Assembly: GCA_910578405.1 (NCBI GenBank)
Contig: CAJTQO010000024.1
Span: forward strand, 24,225-51,716
DNA length: 27,492 nt
Direction of reading: 5' to 3'
Source: an uncultured Lachnospiraceae bacterium
Lineage (GTDB): Bacteria > Bacillota > Clostridia > Lachnospirales > Lachnospiraceae
In this document: positions 13,707 through 21,239 of the stretch, piece after piece
How positions within the stretch are numbered: position 1 is the first letter of the stretch
Layout of the letters: every line of letters starts with the position of its first letter
The notes under the pieces: model-generated
Told to the model about the DNA's origin: nothing
Database searches by the model: none
What the model saw: the letters and a program-made list of their open reading frames with translations, nothing else
Translations under genes and position numbers: made by a program

Positions 13707-14939
13707 GTGAAAGATATGGAGATCATTACGGGCGGAGTAGCCACAGCAAAAGGATTTGAGGCAGCAGGATATGAAGCAGGGGTAAAATATGAGAACCGCA
13801 AAGATATGGCATTGGTTTACAGCACGCAGCCGTGCGCGGTGGCAGGGGTGTTTACAAGCAATGTGGCCAAGGCGGCGCCAGTGCGCTGGGACAAGAATGT
13901 GGTGACGAACTCTCCTTATGCGCAAGCAGTGATTGTCAATACGGGCATTGCCAATGCAGGCACGGGTACGGCAGGCTATAACTGCTGCAGGCAGACGGCG
14001 GAGTGCGTGGCGCAGGCGCTGGATATCCCTTTGGACAGTGTGCTGGTCGCTTCCACAGGGGTGATTGGCATGCAGATTCCCATGGAGAAAATAGCGGCAG
14101 GGGTGGAGAAGCTGGCTGGTTTAAAAGAGCCGGGGACAGAAGCGGGAACCATCGCGGCCAAGTCTATTCTGACGACGGATACGGTATCCAAAGAAGCGGC
14201 GGTGCAGTTTGCGGTGGATGGAAGGACAGTGACTGTGGGCGGTATGTGCAAAGGCTCCGGCATGATTCATCCCAATATGTCTACGATGTTAGGTTTTATC
14301 ACTACGGATTTGAATATTTCAAAGGAACTTTTGCAGGAAGCGCTGAGCATGGATGTGCAGGATACATTCAATATGGTTTCCATAGACGGGGACACTTCCA
14401 CCAACGATACTTTACTGGCGTTGGCAAACGGCATGGCAGGCAATGAAAAGATTATAAATAAAGACGATAATTATTATAAATTTGTGGAGGCGCTCCACTA
14501 TATCAATGAAACGCTGGCTAAGAAGATGGCCGGGGACGGCGAGGGAGCTACGGCGCTGTTTGAGGCAAAGGTAGTCCATGCGGCGACTAAGGAGGAAGCG
14601 AAGCTGTTAAGCAAATCCGTGATTTGCTCCAGCCTGACGAAAGCGGCGATTTTCGGCCATGACGCCAATTGGGGCAGGATTCTGTGCGCCCTGGGCAACG
14701 CCGGGGTGATTTTTGACCCGGAGAAGATTGATATATTTTTTGAAGGAAAGGACAGTGCGATACAAATCTGCAAGGATGGCGTGGCGGCAGAGTACAGCGA
14801 AGAGGAGGCCACCAAGATACTGTCCGAGCCGGAGGTGCGCGTACTGGTGGATATGAAAATGGGGGATGCGCAGGCATGTGCGTGGGGCTGTGACCTGACT
14901 TATGATTACGTGAAAATAAATGCGGATTACCGCTCGTAG
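13707..14939 (+). CDS. argJ: Bifunctional ornithine acetyltransferase/N-acetylglutamate synthase
   Basis: This 410-residue enzyme transfers the acetyl group from N-acetylornithine to glutamate, recycling acetyl in arginine synthesis; some forms also use acetyl-CoA. The proenzyme cleaves itself before a catalytic threonine. Visible motifs are STGVIG (116-121, oxyanion loop), KGSGMIHPNMSTMLGF (182-197) with T193 as nucleophile, GHDANWGR, and the C-terminal YVKINADYRS. The residue before T193 is serine, where I expect alanine in most family members. The GTG at 13707 is chosen because AAAGGAG (13696-13702) is 4 nt upstream; ATG 13716 is an alternative four codons in. argB follows 88 bp after the stop. 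Length is normal. Confidence 0.95.
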   Translation: MKDMEIITGGVATAKGFEAAGYEAGVKYENRKDMALVYSTQPCAVAGVFTSNVAKAAPVRWDKNVVTNSPYAQAVIVNTGIANAGTGTAGYNCCRQTAECVAQALDIPLDSVLVASTGVIGMQIPMEKIAAGVEKLAGLKEPGTEAGTIAAKSILTTDTVSKEAAVQFAVDGRTVTVGGMCKGSGMIHPNMSTMLGFITTDLNISKELLQEALSMDVQDTFNMVSIDGDTSTNDTLLALANGMAGNEKIINKDDNYYKFVEALHYINETLAKKMAGDGEGATALFEAKVVHAATKEEAKLLSKSVICSSLTKAAIFGHDANWGRILCALGNAGVIFDPEKIDIFFEGKDSAIQICKDGVAAEYSEEEATKILSEPEVRVLVDMKMGDAQACAWGCDLTYDYVKINADYRS

Positions 14940-15027
14940 AAAACAGGCGGCGCAAGGCTGTGCCGGCGTCAGACAGTATGCCAAACCGGAACTGTCAGGC
15001 AGTGGACGGAAAATGGGAGACGGAGAT

Positions 15028-15921
15028 ATGGACAAGGATATGACGGAAGTCTTGAAGAAAGCGGAGGTGCTGATTGAAGCCCTCCCATATATACAGCAGT
15101 TTAACCGCAAAATTATTGTGGTAAAATATGGCGGAAGCGCCATGAGCAATGAGGAGCTGCAAAGAAATGTAATCAAGGATGTCACTCTGCTGAAACTGGT
15201 CGGATTTAAGCCGATTATCGTCCATGGCGGCGGCAAGGAAATCAGCCGTTGGGTAGGCAAGGCAGGGAAAGAGGCCCGGTTTGTCAATGGCCTGCGCGTT
15301 ACGGATGCGGAAACGATGGAAATTGCGGAAATGGTGCTTTCCAAAGTAAATAAGAGCCTGGTTACGATGGTGCAGGAACTTGGGGTAAAGGCAGTGGGCG
15401 TAAGCGGCAAGGACGGGGGTTTGCTTACGGTGGACAAAAAATACGTTGACGGGCAGGATATTGGCTTTGTAGGCGATATCAAAGAAGTGAACCCAAAGCT
15501 TTTATATGATTTGCTGGAAAAAGATTTCCTGCCTATTGTAGCGCCTATCGGTTTGGACCATGGGTTCCAGACTTACAATATCAATGCGGATGATGCGGCC
15601 TGCGCCATTGCCAAGGCGGTACATGCGGAAAAGCTGGCGTTTCTGACCGATATTGAGGGTCTTTATAAAGATGTGAACGACAAAACGACTTTTATTTCCA
15701 GGCTGCGCGCTTCGGAAGCGGATCGGTTGATTGCGGAAGGCTGGATTGGAGGCGGTATGCTGCCCAAGTTAAACAACTGTACGGCGGCGATACGTAACGG
15801 GGTCAGCCGCGTCCATATCCTGGATGGAAGGATTCCGCACTGCCTGCTGTTGGAAGTTTTTACCGACCGTGGGATTGGGACGGTTTTGCTAAAGGACGAT
15901 GATGCGATGGGACAGGCGTAA
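15028..15921 (+). CDS. argB: Acetylglutamate kinase
   Basis: This 297-residue amino-acid kinase phosphorylates N-acetylglutamate with ATP, the second step of arginine synthesis. Motifs include VVKYGGSAM (phosphate binding), PIIVHGGGKEIS (substrate loop), GLRVTDAETMEIAEMVL, VSGKDGGLL, NINADDAACAIA, FLTDIEGLY, and GGMLPKLNNCTAAI with the catalytic lysine. The N-terminal helix VLIEALPYIQQFNRK is of the kind associated with arginine-inhibited enzymes, so feedback inhibition is likely. The frame is open upstream into argJ, but ATG 15028 has GGGAGA 7 nt upstream and gives the usual length; ATG 15013 is possible. Confidence 0.96.
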   Translation: MDKDMTEVLKKAEVLIEALPYIQQFNRKIIVVKYGGSAMSNEELQRNVIKDVTLLKLVGFKPIIVHGGGKEISRWVGKAGKEARFVNGLRVTDAETMEIAEMVLSKVNKSLVTMVQELGVKAVGVSGKDGGLLTVDKKYVDGQDIGFVGDIKEVNPKLLYDLLEKDFLPIVAPIGLDHGFQTYNINADDAACAIAKAVHAEKLAFLTDIEGLYKDVNDKTTFISRLRASEADRLIAEGWIGGGMLPKLNNCTAAIRNGVSRVHILDGRIPHCLLLEVFTDRGIGTVLLKDDDAMGQA

Positions 15922-15975
15922 GGTTGCGCCGTTTTGGAAAACGTAAGGGAATGGCATTGGGATAGGCCCGCAACC
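15922..15975 (+). repeat. Inverted repeat between argB and argD
   Basis: GGTTGCG (15922-15928) directly after the argB stop is complementary to CGCAACC (15969-15975), which ends just before the argD ribosome binding site. The 7-bp stem would enclose 40 nt. It is not followed by a T run, so it is not a standard terminator. It could modulate transcript stability or argD translation, or be chance. Confidence 0.4.
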
Positions 15976-15992
15976 GGAATAGGAGAAAAATC

Positions 15993-17180
15993 ATGATGAA
16001 ACAATACATAGAAGAAGCGGAGGAAGCCCTCCTTCATACATATAACCGATACCAAATTGTATTGGACAGGGGGGAAGGGGTGCATTTGTATGACCTGGAC
16101 GGGAAGGAATATCTTGATTTTGTTTCCGGGATTGCCGTTTTTGCCCTGGGGTATGGCAACGAGGCTTATAACAATGCGCTGAAAGCGCAGATTGACAAAT
16201 TAATTCACACATCCAATTATTATTATAATGCGCCGGCAGTGGAAGCGGCTAAGAAATTGAAAAAAGCGTCCGGGATGGATAGGGTGTTTTTTACAAACAG
16301 CGGAGCGGAAGCGGTGGAAGGCGCAATCAAGGCAGCCAGGAAATACGCCTATCTGAAGGATGGCGCCAAAGACCATGAAATAATAGCCATGGAGCATTCG
16401 TTCCACGGGAGGACATACGGCGCTTTGTCAGTAACGGGGAATCCGAAGTACCGGGAAGCGTTTGAGCCTATGATTGGGAACGTAAAGTTTGCCCGGATGA
16501 ATGATTTTGAAAGCGTGGAAGCATTGGTCAATGAAAAAACATGCGCCATTCTTTTTGAAACCGTGCAGGGGGAGGGCGGCATTTACCCAGCGACGGCGGA
16601 ATTTATGCGGCAGGTGAAAGCCCTTTGTGAGGAAAGGGATATTTTGCTGCTGTTGGATGAAATCCAGTGCGGCATGGGACGGACGGGCTATATGTATGCC
16701 TGGCAGAAGTTTGGAGTGAAGCCGGACATTATGATGACGGCCAAAGCGTTGGGATGCGGTGTGCCGGTGGGGGCTTTCCTGTTGACGGAGAAGGTGGCGG
16801 CGCATTCCTTAACCAGCGGCGACCATGGCACTACGTACGGCGGGAATCCGTTTGCTGCCGCTGCCATCAGCAAAGTGCTGGATTTATTTGAGGAAGGCCA
16901 TATCATAGATCATGTGAATGAGGTGGCTCCTTATTTGGAGAGGAAACTGGACGCTTTGGTGGAAAAGTACAGTTTCATCAAAAAACGGCGGGGAGTGGGC
17001 CTGATGCAGGGGCTGGCGTTTGACCGTCCGGTGCAGGGGATTATCCAGCGGGCGTTGGAAAACGGGCTGATTTTAATCAATGCAGGGCCGGATGTTATCC
17101 GTTTTGTGCCGCCTTTGGTCATTACAAAGGAAGATGTGGATGCGATGACCGGGATATTGGAGGCCAGCCTGCCGGAGTAG
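15993..17180 (+). CDS. argD: Acetylornithine aminotransferase
   Basis: This 395-residue PLP-dependent class III aminotransferase converts N-acetylglutamate semialdehyde and glutamate to N-acetylornithine and 2-oxoglutarate. Motifs include SGIAVFALGYGN (45-56), NSGAEAVEGAIKAAR (102-116), SFHGRTYGALS (136-146), the PLP-binding aspartate in LLLDEIQCGMGRTG (D222), the Schiff-base lysine in MMTAKALGCGVPVGAFL (K251), and HGTTYGGNPFA. Length is typical for ArgD, and the arg neighbours support this over GABA or ornithine aminotransferase. ATG 15993 has AGGAG 7 nt upstream; the second ATG (15996) is immediately in frame. It is the last arg gene of the cluster; argC and argF are not in the window. Confidence 0.94.
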   Translation: MMKQYIEEAEEALLHTYNRYQIVLDRGEGVHLYDLDGKEYLDFVSGIAVFALGYGNEAYNNALKAQIDKLIHTSNYYYNAPAVEAAKKLKKASGMDRVFFTNSGAEAVEGAIKAARKYAYLKDGAKDHEIIAMEHSFHGRTYGALSVTGNPKYREAFEPMIGNVKFARMNDFESVEALVNEKTCAILFETVQGEGGIYPATAEFMRQVKALCEERDILLLLDEIQCGMGRTGYMYAWQKFGVKPDIMMTAKALGCGVPVGAFLLTEKVAAHSLTSGDHGTTYGGNPFAAAAISKVLDLFEEGHIIDHVNEVAPYLERKLDALVEKYSFIKKRRGVGLMQGLAFDRPVQGIIQRALENGLILINAGPDVIRFVPPLVITKEDVDAMTGILEASLPE

Positions 17181-17193
17181 GAAGAGCGCGCAG

Positions 17194-17221
17194 TTTTTTG
17201 CAGGCAGAGGAAAACTACAAT
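17194..17221 (+). promoter_or_regulatory. Weak candidate promoter before the solute-binding-like gene
   Basis: TACAAT (17216-17221) is a good -10, with only a T-rich TTTTTT (17194-17199) as -35 at 16 bp. It could make the gene at 17245 independent of argD. TGCAG/CTGCA arms (17199-17203 and 17224-17228) surround it. The evidence is slight. Confidence 0.3.
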
Positions 17222-17244
17222 TTCTGCATATATAGGAGAAAAAT

Positions 17245-18876
17245 ATGGGGTTTAAGAAAAGGTTTTTGACGGCAGCGGCACTGGCAGGTGTGGCTGCCGC
17301 CGTATTGCTTATCGGATATTCGGGAAAGTCAGTCAGTGAGGAGAGGGAGGAGCCTTTCTTTGCCAGGCGCAAGGAAAACCTTTACCTCTGGTATACGGAT
17401 GAGGCCCTTACGGATTATCTGCAAAGCGCGGCTCTCTCTTATGGGGAAAGCCACGATGGGGTAAGGGTGGTTCCGGTGCTGACTTCTGGCCTGGAATATC
17501 TGGAGTCCATTAACAGAGCCACAATCCAGACGGAGACGCCGCCGGATTTGTATATCGTAAGCAATGATTCATTGGAGAAAGCGTATCTGGCAGGGCTGGC
17601 CAGGCAGACGCCAAAAGGACGTTGGGAGGAAATCAAGGAAGGGTACCCCGATGCGGCGCGGCTGGCCGTGACGTATAAGGATAAAGTGATTGGCTATCCT
17701 TTTTATTTTGAAACCAGCGCTTTGCTTTATAACCGGACATATTTGGAAGAATTTGCGGCAAGGCAACTGGAGGCGGAACGGGATGTGGCAGAGGCGGAGG
17801 AGGCGATGGCCCAGTTGGAAGCCAATGGCCCGGAAGGGGAAGATGGCGGGCAGGATACGGACGGCAGTGAGCCAGGCGGAATGGACGGAGGCGCTTCAGG
17901 CGGCGGACAGGACGGAAGCGGGGAAACGCCGGATGGGCAGGATACGGACGGCAATGGGCCGGAAGGGGACGACGGACTGCAGCAGGAGATAGAACAGAGG
18001 GTGAAAAGCTTCCTGCCGGATACCATTGAGGATATCCTGAATTTTGCATATGAATATGACGCGCCGGAGCAGGTGGAAGCGGTTTTCAAATGGGATGTGA
18101 CGGATATATTTTATAATTATTTTTTTGTGGGCAATTATCTGAATGTAGGCGGTGGCGCCGGGGACAGCTTAGCCAATATGAATATTTATAACAAAGACGC
18201 CATTGAATGTTTGAGGGTCTACCAGGAGTTAAATCAGTTTTTTTCCATAGATACGCAGGAAATCAGCTATGAAGGCGTGCTGGAGGACTTTATTGAGGGG
18301 AAAATTGTGTTCACGGTGGCAACTACGGACTGTGTGGAGAAATTGGAAAAAGCCAAGGCCAGCGGGGATTTTGCCTATGAATATAGCATTGCCAAGGTGC
18401 CGGATATCAACGAACGCCTGCTGACGCGCTCCCTTTCCGTGACCAACTGCGTGGTTGTCAACGGTTATTCGGACAGGCAGGAGCTGGCGGAGGATTTTGC
18501 CAAATTCCTGACCTGTGACTATACGGACACTTTATATTCCAGAACCGGAAAAGTGGCGGCGCGTTATGGGGTGGACTATGGGAACGGCAATTTGCAGCAG
18601 TTTGTCAATGAATATGAGATTTCCGTCCCTATGCCCAAAATGGTGGAGACAAGCAACTTTTGGGTGGAGTTGGAAATTGCCTTTGCCCAGATTTGGGACG
18701 GCGCGGACGCCAATACGCGGCTGAAGGAACTGTCGGAACAGATTATGACGCAGGTGACAGGTGAGCCTTATGAGGAAGCCTGGATTGAAGAAGAGGCAGA
18801 GGAAGAGGAGGAAATAGAGTATTTGGATGAAGACGCCCTGCGCCAGGAGGCGCAAGAGGGAGGGGATGCGCCATAA
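17245..18876 (+). CDS. Membrane-anchored extracellular solute-binding-like protein with low-complexity insert
   Basis: This 543-residue protein has an N-terminal basic stretch and hydrophobic helix (FLTAAALAGVAAAVLLIGY, 7-25) but no lipobox cysteine, so it is probably anchored by that helix or cleaved by signal peptidase I. The body resembles a family 1 ABC solute-binding protein: LYLWYTDEALTDYL, YGESHDGVRVVPVL, PPDLYIVSND, IGYPFYFETSALLYNRTYLEE, and later IEGKIVFTVATTDCVEKLE. An alpha-helical stretch and a Gly/Asp/Glu-rich, surely disordered segment (about 192-247) interrupt the fold. The C-terminus (about 510-543) is Glu-rich. No ABC permease or ATPase gene is adjacent, so it may be an orphan receptor or a maltose-binding-like sensor. 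ATG 17245 has AGGAG at 17234-17238. The ligand is unknown. Confidence 0.75.
   Translation: MGFKKRFLTAAALAGVAAAVLLIGYSGKSVSEEREEPFFARRKENLYLWYTDEALTDYLQSAALSYGESHDGVRVVPVLTSGLEYLESINRATIQTETPPDLYIVSNDSLEKAYLAGLARQTPKGRWEEIKEGYPDAARLAVTYKDKVIGYPFYFETSALLYNRTYLEEFAARQLEAERDVAEAEEAMAQLEANGPEGEDGGQDTDGSEPGGMDGGASGGGQDGSGETPDGQDTDGNGPEGDDGLQQEIEQRVKSFLPDTIEDILNFAYEYDAPEQVEAVFKWDVTDIFYNYFFVGNYLNVGGGAGDSLANMNIYNKDAIECLRVYQELNQFFSIDTQEISYEGVLEDFIEGKIVFTVATTDCVEKLEKAKASGDFAYEYSIAKVPDINERLLTRSLSVTNCVVVNGYSDRQELAEDFAKFLTCDYTDTLYSRTGKVAARYGVDYGNGNLQQFVNEYEISVPMPKMVETSNFWVELEIAFAQIWDGADANTRLKELSEQIMTQVTGEPYEEAWIEEEAEEEEEIEYLDEDALRQEAQEGGDAP
17824..17969 (+). repeat. Internal duplicated segments coding the Gly/Asp-rich insert
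   Basis: AATGGCCCGGAAGGGGA (17824-17840) recurs with one change at 17953-17969, and GGGCAGGATACGGACGGCA (17848-17866) recurs exactly at 17935-17953. Both encode pieces of the NGPEGEDG and GQDTDG peptides. The order fits a partial tandem duplication that expanded the insert in the solute-binding-like protein. Confidence 0.75.
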
Positions 18877-18880
18877 GGAC

Positions 18881-18897
18881 AGGCTTTGGCCTTTCTT
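18881..18897 (+). terminator. Weak possible terminator after the solute-binding-like gene
   Basis: AGGC-TTTG-GCCT (18881-18892) forms a four-pair stem followed by TTCTTT. It is short, so its strength is doubtful, but no other terminator-like structure lies before the next gene. Confidence 0.25.
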
Positions 18898-18997
18898 TGG
18901 CAAATCTTAATTTTATATTTTTGAATAAGAATCCAACGATATGGGCAAAAATATTAGGGCAGGAATTTCCTGCAAGTATAATATTGGGAGGGACCAT

Positions 18998-19429
18998 ATG
19001 GTTGGATTTTTTATTGCCCTCATTTCGGGGGCTTTGATGAGTGTGCAGGGAGTCTTTAATACGCAGGTGACGAAAGCCTCCAGCATTTGGGCGGCCAATG
19101 CTTTTGTGCAGTTTACGGCGTTGTTGGTCTGTCTGGGGGTATGGCTGGCGGCAGACAGGTCTTCCTTTGGCGCAGTTTTCAAAGTGGAGCCGAAGTACAT
19201 GCTGCTTGGAGGCGCAATCGGCGCGTTCATTACTTATACCGTGATAAAAAGCATGGATATGTTAGGCCCGGCAAGGGCGGTTATGCTGATTGTGGTCGCA
19301 CAGCTTTTGGTAGCTTATGTAATAGAGATGCTTGGATGGTTTGGAGTGGAGAAACAGCCTTTGGAGTGGAGAAAGGCGGTAGGCATGGCAGTGGCAATCG
19401 CTGGCATTATAATATTTAAGTGGAAGTGA
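18998..19429 (+). CDS. YdcZ/DUF606-type small DMT transporter
   Basis: This 143-residue membrane protein starts MVGFFIALISGALMSVQGVFN, the hallmark of the YdcZ (DUF606) branch of drug/metabolite transporters. It continues with QVTKASSIWAANAFVQ, GGAIGAFITYTVIKSMDMLG, ARAVMLIVVAQLLVAYVIE and a final AVGMAVAIAGIIIFKWK. About four to five helices are predicted by eye; such half-size proteins are thought to work as dimers. The substrate is unknown. An upstream in-frame ATG at 18941 exists, but ATG 18998 has GGGAGGG (18985-18991) before it and matches the family's usual N-terminus. It has its own short intergenic spaces and may be monocistronic. Confidence 0.88.
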   Translation: MVGFFIALISGALMSVQGVFNTQVTKASSIWAANAFVQFTALLVCLGVWLAADRSSFGAVFKVEPKYMLLGGAIGAFITYTVIKSMDMLGPARAVMLIVVAQLLVAYVIEMLGWFGVEKQPLEWRKAVGMAVAIAGIIIFKWK

Positions 19430-19485
19430 CAGCACGGATTGGATGATTTTGTAAGAAAGATTTCTGAAATAAGAGCAAAAGGCGC

Positions 19486-19514
19486 TTGCGAAAGCGGGGC
19501 AATTACTTTACAAT
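19486..19514 (+). promoter_or_regulatory. Candidate promoter of the comEA-like/two-component operon
   Basis: TTGCGA (19486-19491), a 17-bp spacer and TACAAT (19509-19514) give four and five consensus matches. The -35 lies in a small inverted repeat (CGCTT-GCGA-AAGCG, 19483-19495). It is about 65 bp upstream of the preferred start at 19580 and would drive at least the genes to 22784, which are closely packed. Confidence 0.5.
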
Positions 19515-19579
19515 AAAATTGCAGCCGCATAGAGGGGTCTTCCTGCCGGATGATAGGGATTATTGTTGGAAAGGAAACT

Positions 19580-20539
19580 ATGCGGATGATAGGAAGTGAA
19601 AAAGGATATAAAAAGGGGAATGGAGAGAAACGGGAAAAGAAAGGGAATGGGAAGCGGGAATGGGAAAAAGGAGGATATGGCAGAACGCGCAAGCAGTGCA
19701 TTTTGTGCATGGCATTCCTTCTTTTTGCGGTTACTTTCATGTCATGCAGCAGTAAGGAAGCGGTTTTGCTGGAAGAAGAGGATTTGGTAAGGACATCGGA
19801 TGGCGCCAGGGCATGGACGGAGGATACGTGGGACAACAGCCAGGAGGCAATGTCTTCCGACGGCCGTTTGGCGCCTGGAGGGATGCAGCCTGCAGAGGGC
19901 GGCAGTCAGCCAGGCGCGGCGGATTGGGAGGCCGAACCCATACAGGGTGCGGCCGGGGATGTGTCCGGCAATTGGGAGAATGCAGAGACGGCCGCTTTGT
20001 TTGTACATATTTGCGGGGAAGTGAAGGCGCCGGGGGTATATGAGCTTCCCGCAGGAAGCCGGATTTTTGAAGCGGTGGAAGCGGCCGGCGGGTTTACGCA
20101 GGCTGCGTGCCAAAGTTATGTAAATCTGGCTTTGGAACTGAAGGATGGCTGGAAAGTGGAAATCCCCGCGCTTGGAGAGGAGCCAGGCAACGGCGGCGGG
20201 GCCGGGACGGATAGTCCAAAGGCCGCGGACGCTGCTTCGGCGGCTATGCAGGGAATCACCGAAAGTACGGCGGGCGTTACGGGACAGAAGGGAAATTCGA
20301 CAGCAGAGACAGCAGGTACAGGAGCGCAAAGCGCCGCTTTGGTCAATGTCAATACGGCAACCAAAGAAGAACTTTGCACCTTGCCGGGGGTAGGCGCAAG
20401 CCGGGCGGAAAGCATTATATCTTATCGGGAGAAAAATGGCGGGTTTGGTAAGATAGAGGATATTATGAAAGTCGAAGGCATCAAAGAAGGGATGTTTTCG
20501 AAAATGAAAGATAAGATTTGTGTCAGAGGTGTGGAATGA
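19580..20539 (+). CDS. comEA: ComEA-like protein: lipoprotein signal, SLBB and helix-hairpin-helix DNA-binding domain
   Basis: ComEA is the surface DNA receptor of natural transformation and passes DNA to ComEC. This 319-residue protein has a long basic N-terminus and a hydrophobic segment ending TFMSC (Cys56, lipobox-like). A low-complexity stretch follows, then an SLBB domain (about 138-198: VHICGEVKAPGVYELPAGSR, EAVEAAGGF), a Gly/Ala linker, and a C-terminal HhH domain (254-318: VNVNTATKEELCTLPGVGA, IISYREKNGGF, EDIMKVEGI). This order matches Firmicutes ComEA. ATG 19580 is chosen for AAAGGAAA just upstream; ATG 19550 and 19586 are possible. The DNA coding the N-terminus is a purine-rich run (19588-19675). 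The stop overlaps the regulator gene as ATGA. Whether the host is transformable is unknown. Confidence 0.88.
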   Translation: MRMIGSEKGYKKGNGEKREKKGNGKREWEKGGYGRTRKQCILCMAFLLFAVTFMSCSSKEAVLLEEEDLVRTSDGARAWTEDTWDNSQEAMSSDGRLAPGGMQPAEGGSQPGAADWEAEPIQGAAGDVSGNWENAETAALFVHICGEVKAPGVYELPAGSRIFEAVEAAGGFTQAACQSYVNLALELKDGWKVEIPALGEEPGNGGGAGTDSPKAADAASAAMQGITESTAGVTGQKGNSTAETAGTGAQSAALVNVNTATKEELCTLPGVGASRAESIISYREKNGGFGKIEDIMKVEGIKEGMFSKMKDKICVRGVE

Positions 20540-21222
20540 GCAAGAGAGTGTTGGTCGTTGATGATGAGAAACTGATAGTAAAAGGGATTCGTTTCAGTCT
20601 GGAGCAGGACGGAATGGCTGTGGACTGCGCTTACGATGGGGAAGAGGCATTGCAGTTGGCAATGAACCATAATTACGATATCATTTTGCTGGATGTGATG
20701 CTGCCAAAGCTGACCGGCTTTGAGGTATGCCAGCAGATACGGGAATTTTCCGATGTGCCGGTCGTTATGCTTACGGCCAAAGGGGAAGACATGGATAAAA
20801 TCCTGGGGCTGGAATACGGTGCGGACGACTATATTACCAAACCTTTCAATATCTTAGAGGTGAAAGCCAGGATTAAAGCGATTATGCGCAGAACGGGCGG
20901 AAAGGAAAAAGCCGGAGAAAAGGCGAAAATCATCGAAAGCAAAGATATGAAGCTGGATTGTGAAGGCAGGCGCGTCTATATCAGAGGGAAGGAAATCAAC
21001 CTGACGGCCAAGGAGTTTGAAGTGCTGGAACTGCTCATGTTAAATAAGAATAAAGTATACAGCAGGGAAAACCTGTTAAAAATTGTATGGGGGAGTGACT
21101 ATCCGGGCGATGTGCGGACGGTGGACGTACATATCAGGCGGCTGAGGGAGAAAATAGAGAGCAACCCCAGTGAGCCGAAATACGTCCATACGAAATGGGG
21201 AGTCGGATATTACTATGCATAA
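20536..21222 (+). CDS. OmpR/PhoB-family response regulator
   Basis: This 228-residue two-component regulator has a receiver domain with D9-D10, the phosphoacceptor D53 in LLDVMLP, T80 in MLTAK and K102 in TKPF. A C-terminal winged-helix DNA-binding domain follows (INLTAKEFEVLELLML, SRENLLKIVWG, VRTVDVHIRRLREKI, KWGVGYYY). It overlaps the ComEA-like gene by four bases (ATGA), so the two are translationally coupled, and the kinase gene follows 17 bp later. It therefore pairs with that kinase. Target genes are unknown; autoregulation of this operon is plausible. The start is fixed by the overlap and an AGGTG site. Confidence 0.95.
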   Translation: MSKRVLVVDDEKLIVKGIRFSLEQDGMAVDCAYDGEEALQLAMNHNYDIILLDVMLPKLTGFEVCQQIREFSDVPVVMLTAKGEDMDKILGLEYGADDYITKPFNILEVKARIKAIMRRTGGKEKAGEKAKIIESKDMKLDCEGRRVYIRGKEINLTAKEFEVLELLMLNKNKVYSRENLLKIVWGSDYPGDVRTVDVHIRRLREKIESNPSEPKYVHTKWGVGYYYA

Positions 21223-21239
21223 ATGGGCGGTATCTTTTC

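Noticed and set aside
13461..13925. 154-codon minus-strand open frame over the argJ leader
   Set aside because: It overlaps the argJ start antisense, is Cys/His/Phe-rich and shows no recognisable protein motif.
14607..15482. 291-codon open frame on the minus strand
   Set aside because: It is antisense to argJ and argB, both with full catalytic motifs; the Ser/Pro/Thr-rich product looks like an antisense shadow.
18977..18982. Perfect TATAAT as a promoter for the YdcZ-type gene
   Set aside because: It lies only 15 bp before the start codon and just ahead of the ribosome binding site, so transcripts would start inside or after that site; the -35 is also weak.
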